From Saxidomus purpurata (Eukaryota > Mollusca > Bivalvia > Venerida > Veneridae), in assembly GCA_022818135.1 (NCBI GenBank), contig JAFMSR010000002.1, positions 24,596,268 to 24,660,267 on the forward strand: DNA of 64,000 nucleotides, in the 5' to 3' direction. Positions 55,661 to 64,000 of this stretch are shown here, piece after piece; positions within the stretch are counted from its first letter, which is position 1, and every line of letters starts with the position of its first letter. The notes under the pieces are model-generated. The model searched no databases and was not told the DNA's origin. It worked only from the letters and a program-made list of their open reading frames with translations. A program made the translations under genes and the position numbers.

Positions 55661-58491
55661 GGGTAGCTTCAGGGAGTCTTTGTTTGTGCACACAGAAAAT
55701 AGTGGTCAGTTGATTTAGATGGTATTATTAATGCGCACTGGAAACACAAATCCTGTCGCCTATTGACTGGTTTAGAACTGGATAATATGTCACCTATATG
55801 ACTATTGTAAGGGGTACTGGAAATAGTGGGCACCTATTGGCTATCCTAAGGTGATTTAGTTCATGCACTATGAGCACTGAAAAATTATTATACATATTAT
55901 TTGAAACACATGTGAGTAAAGACTACCTGTCAAGAATTTTCGACATTTTATGACTTTTCAGTGGAACATTTTTAAGTACTGTATGTCAAAACAGCTTTTT
56001 GAAAAAATCAAACAGTTTCTGACAATGGAATTAAATTTAAGTCTTTGACACAAGTATTTTTTCAAAGATGAGTCAAAACCTGACACAATGCAGTTATGTA
56101 TGAAGTTGGCTGTCCCACCTCTGTTCTAAAAGTGTTTGATGTGAAGCTGAGTGGAAATACACTGTTTGAACCTAGAAAGAAAAAAAGGTGACAACCAGTA
56201 GTCATCTTTCAGCAAGCTGGGCCAGCAAAAATAAAGTCATTTACTAGATGGCAGGGATATAATCAGCAGAGACATTTGACAAAAGAATGACACATCACGT
56301 CTAGCTGATTGCCGCAAGTTTTCACATCAGGTTTAAGATGAAATCACACAAATAATTCACTCTGCCCATACAAAAGAAGAAGACCACATTATGTTTTTTA
56401 AACTAAGACAGCTGAGAAGTCGATAAAAGAGAGAGTTTGTTAATGAACTGGCTTTCAATGTGCGACATAGTCTTTTCATCCTTCTTTGAAATTGTAGAGC
56501 AAAGAATTTTGTGGAAAAAATATACATGATATACAAAATGTACTATGTTAAAAGCCATTAAATGCATTGTATAAGTTTTAATTAGAAGTGCCCTGCCTTA
56601 TATCCCCCTGACTTTTAAGTAGTATGAATACTGATAAGTTGAGTGTTGGAAACAAGCAGGAGTTACCAGTAAATACAATACAGATTCATTTATGTGATAC
56701 TTCAGGTTGATTTGCACTGAATCTAAGATTTTCACTGAATGTCAGATTTGCACTGAATGTCAGATTTACACTGAATCTCAGATTTACACTGAATCTTAGG
56801 TACATCAATGTCGTGAAAATACACGAAGAACAGAGATATTTACAATAGCAAAATTGTAGCTTATTCAATGCCCCAAATGTACCGTATACCCCTGTGGGTC
56901 TCTATTAAGACTTTTCTGGTATATTCAACTACACATTATAGTAGCTGCTTGCAGTTTTGTATAAATATATATGAAAATACAAAATCAATATGGGGTTGAC
57001 ATTCAGCTTCATCTATTTTAAGTACTAGTGATATTTTTTTTAGATTTCTCTACAGTATTGCTGACTATTAATGTATCTTATTCCAATCAATAAAAAAAAT
57101 AACTTACATTACCATATGAAAGTTTTTATATACAAGCGCTAAGCAAATTGCATTTTGCAATTAGTTGCTACTGACTTCAAAGCTTTTTGATTAATTTAAG
57201 GAGACATTTCCAGGTTTTCAAGACCCGCTGGGTAAAGCTCTCAAACAAATGTGTCTTATTTTGTCTATATTACTATATGCAACTTGACACAATAGTTTGA
57301 TGTTTTTAGAGCACAGAAACAGAAAGTTAAAACCAAATCTAAAAGCGTGTCTTTAAAATACAGTATAACATGTCGTACATAAACCTTGTTCCTGGGAAAG
57401 TTATCAATGGGGGTGGTTTAGACTGGCATTCAGTCTTTACATTTACTATTTCTTACTAAATTAACTCCCTTTGCTGCCAAAAATGTGATGTAGATGATAA
57501 AGCCCTGACAGTAGATATAGGCCAGAAAATATTCTGCTTGGATAATGAAAATATACTATCATCTAACCTGGTGGCGAGGCTAGGGGTGGTTGAATATGCA
57601 GTATAAAGCTACATTATTTATAAATGAAGCGGGGGTTGTATACAAATTCAATTTACCACTCTGGTTAAAACCCTGGTTAACCAGCAACCTGCTTTACCCA
57701 GCAGGCTCATGTAGTCCAGAAGGGCAGAAGATTCAACCTGCTATGTTTCATCATAATTGAACTTTTCATTTTTTTCATCTTTTGAATGAATGGCCATTGA
57801 AATTTTGTATTTCAGAAAAAAAAAGAATGCTTCAAAATACTCCCAGAAGAAGGTATAAAACATAAATGCAAAATGTTTTCTAAAATAATTTTAACACTAC
57901 AAATATTATAAACATGTATCCTTTGAAACAATACAAATTAGCATACTGTTATTCCAAAAACACTTGAATGCTTACCATAAGACTGACCCTAGCTGGTAGA
58001 CTATTAGACTATTTCAGAAAGTGTGCATTAGTCGGTTACTAGAGAAAGAATACGGTGGTGTCTGCATTTAACTGGTGAAGTTAATAATGTTTTCATCCTG
58101 GTACCCCTATCTACAACAGGCTGCCTTGTTTGAGAAACATAACCTAATAAAAGTTAATAACAGCAATTAAAATAATGCTACAGAGCACAAACCGTGCAGT
58201 GACTGGTTCATTTCTAAATCAGTGTTGCCTGGAAGCATGCAGGACCATGATGATTTCCCATGCGAGTAATGACTGCTGATTATCCCAGAAAAGATTAAAT
58301 CCATTTATGGAAATAAATGGTGATGGTAAAAGATGATCATTTAATGAAAAACATCTTAATCTATTCTGTTAAAAAGCTAGACACTAAAAACATCTCACAA
58401 CTATGTTCTATGTCGTTTTATAACAGTTATGTTACAGGTATAATTGTGAAAGAGTATGCTCAGTTCATAAATTGTTGTGCTTTTTTCCCAG
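55661..58491. other. No gene confidently seen
   Basis: AT-rich, mostly unique sequence. A strong minus-strand acceptor CTTTTTTTTCTTTCTAG at about 56175 is followed by short open frames, but none joins the exon at 54241 in phase. No start or domain is supported. Confidence 0.35.
56697..56815 (+). repeat. Minisatellite of about 21 bp
   Basis: Five to six units of (CAGATTT)(A/G)CACTGAAT(G/C)T. It is imperfect and possibly transcribed if intronic. Confidence 0.8.
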
Positions 58492-58554
58492 ATTTTCTGT
58501 CAATATGGACAGCCTGAAGCCAAGGCGCTGATGACTTTTGCCAAGTTTCTTTAA
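58492..58554 (+). CDS. Weak candidate terminal exon
   Basis: Acceptor GTGCTTTTTTCCCAG followed by 20 codons and TAA (IFCQYGQPEAKALMTFAKFL). The acceptor is good and the composition coding-like, but the piece is short, no partner exon is known, and no family is recognised. Confidence 0.18.
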   Translation: MFCQYGQPEAKALMTFAKFL

Positions 58555-58723
58555 TATCTCCCTCTAAATGTTAGTGAGAACATGTGACAACCTTATGCCC
58601 AATCCAAAGCTTATATAAGAAAATTTGTTTTGCAAAATACAAAATTATGATTATAAGTGAAAGTGACTGGAGACAGAGCCAATAATTTACATTGCTTTAC
58701 TGTTTGGCAGACTGAGATATAGT

Positions 58724-58880
58724 GTGCCCCCATGGTCAAGTGTTTAGAGTCACTGAAACCTCTCATAAAGTGGGGTTTGAGCCCTCCTATCGACCATTTG
58801 TCTCTTTCTGTGTGAAAGTTGGCAGTTTCTGTGAGAAGGTTGGCTGTTTCTTACGGAGGATGGAAGTCTGATACAAGATC
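58724..58880 (+). mobile_element. tRNA-derived SINE, second type
   Basis: CCCCCATGGTCAAGTGTTTAGAG (A-box-like) and GGGGTTTGAGCCCTC (B-box-like) at tRNA spacing. A body follows with GTGAAAGTTGGCAGTTTC and a related AAGGTTGGCTGTTTC repeat. Distinct from the 48066 SINE. Confidence 0.6.
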
Positions 58881-59190
58881 TTCCCAGGAATGATGGTGAG
58901 AAACTGTCTGCCTTTTGAAATGACAAAAAAATATGGTTGGAATAGGCATAAAACACCTACATCAAACAGCAGATTCAAACACATCTTTCCAAGGATGCAC
59001 CTCAAGGCTTGACTCAAAAAGCATAGGCAGTTATGGCAAGAAATCATTCAAAACAAGAATAGTGATGAAAATGATAAGACGCTCGCTGAAGTGCTTGCTG
59101 AGAAAAAAGCCTAGACAAGAATATGAGACAATTTAATGAACAACTTCTACCATCAATTTAACCTACAATCTAACTGTCATTACCTCTAAT

Positions 59191-60641
59191 AACAAGAGCC
59201 ATGTTAGACATGGCCATCCTATGACCAAGAAATTTGAGGTTAGAGGAATGGATATGGTATAGTTTCTAATTTAATAAAATATTAGTATTTGGCGGGGTAT
59301 GATTAGGCAAGGTAGCGGTATGGCTCTTGGGCATGCACTTTCCATAATTGTGCTGTATCACTGTATGATGTTTCAAGTACTTCCCTTCAGTACTTTTGAA
59401 GTTATGCTACAGAGAAGGTTTATGCTCTGTCCAAGATAAATCAATAAAGGGGACAATTAAACAAGAGGGCCATGATGGCCCTTTATCGCTCATCCAAGTA
59501 CAACTGCTTTTAACAAAGTTGCTAGAAATCAACGAAACAACCTTTCTAGAGTATTAACAAGGCTTTTCCATATTTGGGCTCTGTGACCTAGTTTTTGACC
59601 CCAGATGACCCATATTGAAACTTGAGCTAGAAATCATCGAAACAACCTTTCCGACAAATTTCCAGGATATTTGGGCTGAAAATGTTACCTCTAGAGTGTT
59701 AACAAGGTTTTTCCATATTCAGGCTGTGTGACCTAGTTTTTGACTCCAAATGACCCATATTCGAACTTGAGCTAGAAATCATCTTAACAACCTTTCTGAC
59801 AAATTTCCAGGATATTTGGGCTGAAAATGTTACCTCTAGAGTGTTAACAAGGTTTTTCCATATTTGGGCTGTGTGACCTTGTTTTTGACCCTAGGTGACC
59901 CATATTAAAACCAGCTAGAAATCAACCAAACAACCTTTCTGACAAATTGCCAGGATATTTGGACTGAAGCAGTAGACTCTAGAGCCTTAACAAGATTTTT
60001 CTATTTTTGGGTCCTGTGACCTAGTTTTTCATCCAAGATGACCCATATTCGAACTCGTCCGAGTAATTACTGGGACAAACATCCTGACCAAGTTTCGTGA
60101 CAATTGAGGCAAAAATGTGACCACTAGAGTGTTAACGAACTAAGTGTGGACAGACGACGGACATTCATCGATCCTAAAAGCTCACCCTGAGCCAGCTCAG
60201 GTGAGCTAAAAACACACACACACAGAGTAATTGTCCTTGGGCACTGCACTTCCCCTCATTGTGCTCTATAACTGTATTAAATTTCAAGTAATACCCTTCA
60301 GTACTTTAGGGAAAATAGAGTTATGGTTCTTGGGCACTGCAATTTCCCCCATTACGCTCTATCACTGTATTAAGTTTCAAGTAATTTCCTTCAGTACTTT
60401 TTGAGTTAGGCTCTGGACAAAAAAAATCAAGTATAAGTAACAAAGGGAGATTTTCAAAAATTAGGCAAGGTAGATTTATGGTTTTTGGGCACTGCACTAC
60501 CTCTCAATGTCCTCTGTCTGCGGGTAAAGTTTAAAGTAATTCCCTTCAGTACTTATGGAGTTATGCTCCAGACAAAAGTGTGACGGACAGACGGACGGAG
60601 CCCGTTACTATATCCCCTCTGCCAAGGCGGGGGGATAATAA
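59191..60641 (+). mobile_element. Family F4 element interrupted by a family A element
   Basis: Start AACAAGAGCCATGTTAGACATGGC, F4 core phrases (CTGTATCACTGTAT, TACTTTTGAAGTTATGC, AATAAAGGGGAC). An A element occupies 59460-60212. The F4 core then resumes (TTGGGCACTGCACTTCC), with the GACGGACAGACGGACGG linker and the ATATCCCCTCTGCC...GGGGGGAT end. Confidence 0.8.
59460..60212 (+). mobile_element. Family A element nested in F4
   Basis: AACAAGAGGGCCATGATGGCCC start, about four 145-bp units, GGACAGACGACGGAC linker, and AGCTCACCCTGAGC...GCTCAGGTGAGCT end hairpin. Flanks are F4 core on both sides; no clear target duplication. Confidence 0.85.
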
Positions 60642-61180
60642 ACCTACTCCTTCAATATATTACATGTACATTTATACATAATTAAAGAGTCATTCAATAG
60701 TCCAAATTGCATAATTAACTCCTTTACAAGAATGACCTCTTTTACAATTATGTGCATGATGTCGGTTTTTACCAGCATGGCTCATAATTATTATAGTTTT
60801 TGTGATTCAAAATAGTTAACAAGATCTGGCTAAAACCTTTGACATAAGATCAGGCATCTCTTCACTCAAAAACGAATTATGTAACAAGAATTAAGCTACA
60901 AACCCAGACAGGATCAATACTATCTGATATGACCAGTCTGTAACAACAGGAAGTTCAGGTATGAGCAGAAGCAACAGACTGGTTATCTGATTTTGAATAA
61001 ATGTCAACATAACAAACAATTTATCTGGACTTGGCACATTTGAAATTAACTGTTATTAATCGACATAAAGGTAAGTGGCTGGTACTGTTTGTGCCCTATG
61101 GGACAAAATAGTCGAATGTGCCATAGATGTAACATTGAAATGAATATTTTGTCGATATTTGGAAACATGTAAACACAGAA
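60642..61180. other. No gene seen
   Basis: AT-rich unique sequence. Confidence 0.45.
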
Positions 61181-61197
61181 AAGATTTTCAAAGTTAA

Positions 61198-61210
61198 GGT
61201 CACTGTGACC
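61198..61210. promoter_or_regulatory. Perfect ERE-type palindrome in F6 core
   Basis: GGTCACTGTGACC; the next units carry decayed versions (AGTCACTGTAACC). Confidence 0.4.
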
Positions 61211-61745
61211 CTGACCTACTGATCAACTATGTAAGACCAATCATCATATGAAGTTTGAAGACTGTGGGTCATATAGATCTCTAGTTATTGACCAGAAATG
61301 ATTTTCCAAGTTTAAGTCACTGTAACCTTGACCTATGACCTACTGACCCTAAAAATAATACAGAGCATCTACTTGAAAATATCAATCGCCCTATGAAGTT
61401 TGAAGACTGTAGGTCATATGAATCTCCTCAAGTTATTGAGCCGAAACCATTTTCAGAGTTATGGTCACTACATCTGACCTTGATGTTTCACATACGGACC
61501 CCAAAATCAATAGGGATCATCTACTCAATAAGAATAATCATCCTATGAAGTTTGAAGACTGTGGGTCATATGGATCTGAAGTTATTATGTACGAACCATT
61601 TTCAAAGTTAAGGTCACTACATGACTGTGACCTTGACCTTTCACATCCTGACCCCAAAATCAATAGGGATCATCTACTTAATAGGACCAATCATCCTATG
61701 AGGTTTGAAGAATCTCAAGTTACTGAGCAGAACTATTTTTAAAGT

Positions 61746-61758
61746 TGACCTTTGACCT
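61746..61758 (-). promoter_or_regulatory. Perfect DR1 motif in F6 core
   Basis: TGACCTTTGACCT, as in the F3 elements. Confidence 0.35.
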
Positions 61759-62041
61759 ACTGACCTGAAAAACAATAGGAATCATCCACTTGACATGACT
61801 GAACGTCTTAACAAGTTTGAAGACTGGGGGTCATATGGATCTCCAGTTACTGAGCGGAAACGAAGTGTGACAGAGGGATGGACAGACAGAAAAAGCAAAA
61901 ACAATTATGTATCCCCAAAGTGAAGGGAGACATAAAAATTAAACCTTGATGTTGTTAAATCTGTTACTGAATGTATAGATTGACATACCAATTATAAATA
62001 GAATATAACTGTTTTCGTGGCAAGGAATAGTGCTAGAACCT

Positions 62042-62160
62042 CATCCTGCATCAGACATTGCCTAGTGTCCGGTTGAAAGCAAGGTTCAAACCTATGACTG
62101 TCAACCATTTATAAATGGTTTAAAATTGGCAGCCTTAACTACTCCACCACATGTAGGTGT
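62042..62160 (-). mobile_element. Possible tRNA-derived SINE
   Basis: Minus strand GTGGTGGAGTAGTTAAGGC (A-box-like) and AGGTTTGAACCTTG (B-box-like), about 50 bp apart with a small hairpin between (CCATTTATAAATGG). No body repeat recognised. Confidence 0.45.
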
Positions 62161-62236
62161 ATCATTGTGATCTCTCTTATCAACAGCATATGTTCAAAAT
62201 TGATATGTGAATGTTTTTGTTTCTTTCAATTGTTAG

Positions 62237-62337
62237 CATGGGAGTTAAAGATGCAGGAACCCTTAACTCTAACAGTGCAACAGCCTTATCACATAAAAAC
62301 AGCCTCCTTCAACAAGATTTACTATATTCAAGCTGAG
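62237..62337 (+). CDS. Weak candidate internal exon
   Basis: 101 nt between acceptor TTCTTTCAATTGTTAG and donor GCTGAG|GTAAAC. One frame is open through both splice sites: WELKMQEPLTLTV, then QQPYHIKTASFNKIYYIQAE in two parts. Entry needs one base from an upstream exon; exit is phase 0. No family is recognised, and no neighbouring exon was found on this strand. Confidence 0.22.
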
Positions 62338-63051
62338 GTAAACAATTAATAAATTGTATTTATTTCAGTAAATGCAATAAAACAACACCCATATCATGCA
62401 CTTTTGGAAAGAATTGACCTTTTACTAAGTGCATTATTAAGCACATTATGAATCAAACTCGGGTATCATCAGATTACTTTAAACACAATTTCCAGGGCAT
62501 TTTGTAACAAAGAATCTAGCCTTGTAAATGCTTTTTCATGGCATGGTGACATTTACCAGACATTGATTTTCAGCCTTAACTGACAATTCAATAAGATCTC
62601 ATCAGGCTCTGTTCTCCATTTTAAAAAGTATTAACCAGATTAAACACAGGAGTTGTGCAGGAAATGATTGCAGTTCTGTAAAATAATCATCAAGTCAACT
62701 GTATGCTCAAATGTCATGCCAAAGCAACTATATCATCTGACAGACTAACATTGTCAACAGAGATAATGTTATTAATAAACAATTGTCATTTCAACATTTA
62801 AATTCAATGTCCTGATGAACAATAAGGTAACATCATAACCCTTTGTCAAACATTTCAAATGAGAGTGCTCCTATGCATAGAACATTATCAAAATAACTCT
62901 GTTTGATTAAGTTTGGCAATTAAGAGATCAGTGTGATTAAGTTAGGCACTTCAGACATTAAAGTTGAGAGACCAGAGGATTAAGTTAGGCACCTCTAACA
63001 TTAAAATTAAAAGATCAGTGTGTTTTAAATAGGTATTTCTGACATTAAAAT
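62338..63051. other. No gene seen; small tandem repeat
   Basis: 62900-63045 has three units of about 50 bp with GATTAAGTTAGGCAC(T/C)TC and ACATTAAA.TTAAGAGA.CAG. The rest is unique. Confidence 0.5.
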
Positions 63052-63665
63052 AACAAGAGGGCCATGATGGCCCTGTATCGCTCACCTGTCTACCATTGGC
63101 AAAAATAAAACGTTATTAATAGCAGAAAGGATCAATTTTTACCTTTGGCTCATGATATCCTCTTAATAAGCCTATGTAAAATCAAAAGACCCCCCCCCAG
63201 GCAGGGTTAATTTTGACCCTGAGGTCATGATTTGAACAATCTTGGTAGAGAGTCAATTATTGCCACATGCTGAATATCTAAGCTCTAGGCCTCATTATTT
63301 TGCTGTCTGATCATGATCTGCACTGTTGGCTATTCATTTTTTTGCTGTCTGATCATGATCTGCACTGTAAGCTATTCATTGTATGTTGGGTGGTCATGAT
63401 CTGCACTGTCAGCTTTTTATTTTTTGCTGTCTGATCATGATCTGCACTGTTTGCTATGCATTATTTAGCTGTCTGGTCATGATCTGCCCTTTCATTGTTT
63501 AGCTGTCTGATCATGATCTGCACTTTCATTATTTTGCTGTCTGATCATGATCTGCATTGTAAGCTATTCATTATTTTGCTGTCTGACCATGATCTGCACT
63601 GTAAGCAATTCATTATTTTGTTGTCTGATCATGATCTGCACTGTAAGCTATTCATTATTTGCAAA
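63052..63665 (+). mobile_element. Family B-start element with minisatellite
   Basis: The first 245 bp match 9779-10030 nearly base for base. They are followed by the CTGATCATGATCTGCACT minisatellite (63297-63665, about nine units, two or three more than the other copy). No end hairpin before unique DNA starts. Confidence 0.8.
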
Positions 63666-64000
63666 TATTGATTTAATTTTATATATGAACTTTCTTGTGA
63701 TGTGAATGTAAAAATTACTACCAAAATCTTTAACATGGAAGTTCAACTAGGGGTCAAGAACATGTATTGCATCATCGCTATTTAAAACTTTATACAAGTG
63801 CCAATTTTAGGCCAGAGTTTTTATATTGCTTGGTTTATGGGAAGTTTTCTTAAATATTGAGTATCAAGGACTTTTCCTACTGTATTGAACAGAGCACATA
63901 TTGAACATCAGTCTACTGCACCTGTCAATAATTGTCATTTTCGAACAAAATAAACACTTTAAAATAATTACTTTCAATTATATATCCCTACTGTTCTGAC
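63666..64000. other. No gene seen
   Basis: Unique AT-rich sequence to the window edge. Confidence 0.45.

Larger units (their letters stand above)
61181..61945 (+). mobile_element. Family F6 tandem-core element
   Basis: Five units of 145-153 bp marked by AAGTTTGAAGACTG(T)GGGTCATAT and GTGACC.TGACCTACTGA. AAGTTTGAAG recurs at 61251, 61396 and 61548. The linker is GGATGGACAGACAG, and the end TATGTATCCCCAAAG...AAGGGAGACATA is hairpin-like. No start hairpin. Confidence 0.75.

Noticed and set aside
56100..56175. Upstream exon of the gene ending at 54135
   Set aside because: The acceptor is strong, but none of its open frames reaches a good donor in the phase needed by the exon at 54241.

Overview
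This is animal nuclear DNA, most likely from a bivalve mollusc, probably a heterodont clam-like species. The evidence is AT-rich sequence, split genes with GT-AG introns, and heavy loading with tandem-core repeats that start with a GGGCCATGATGGCCC hairpin and end near AGCTCACC...GGTGAGCT. I know that repeat style from bivalve genomes. No prokaryotic or viral gene organisation is present. The species call is inference. Nearly all open frames of 60-100 codons here are chance frames inside repeats.

Region 1 (1-27000) is a cytosolic cyclophilin A gene on the minus strand. Exon 1 is at 26751-26819, a 31-nt exon 2 at 22142-22172, and exon 3 at 11154-11339. The last exon, with the rest of the active site, lies left of the window. 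The introns (4.6 kb, 10.8 kb and at least 11.1 kb) are filled with repeats. A candidate hydrophobic C-terminal exon at 17473-17553 lies inside intron 2.

Region 2 (27000-36000) holds a satellite-like array, a 755-bp inverted-minisatellite MITE with TA target sites, and two divergently transcribed inward-rectifier K+ channel (KCNJ/Kir) genes: minus strand 31475-33443 with one intron, and plus strand 34328-35440 with an intronless coding region. Both keep the TIGYG filter. Both have lost the TM2 acid that gives strong rectification, and one has also lost both cytoplasmic-pore acids.

Region 3 (37500-44740) holds two inverted copies of a roughly 0.5-kb repeat. One copy was hit by a 2.77-kb LTR retrotransposon (41617-44381, minus strand) with 4-bp target duplication, a polypurine tract and only a gag-like zinc-knuckle reading frame. 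The frame is broken inside the knuckle, and no polymerase is encoded.

Region 4 (44740-64000) holds more repeats, a pogo-like MITE, tRNA-derived SINEs, several minisatellites, and the last coding exon (54135-54241, minus) of an unidentified gene, perhaps with a 3' UTR of several kb.

The unifying theme is a set of modular repeat families, here called A, B and F3-F8. A and B share termini but carry different cores. Several families have the layout start hairpin, tandem core of 139-170 bp, short GACG/ACCA/CCGC-periodic linker, end hairpin. They nest in one another reciprocally and form chimeras. Several carry perfect nuclear-receptor motifs: four GGTCAnnnTGACC palindromes and six AGGTCAnAGGTCA direct repeats.
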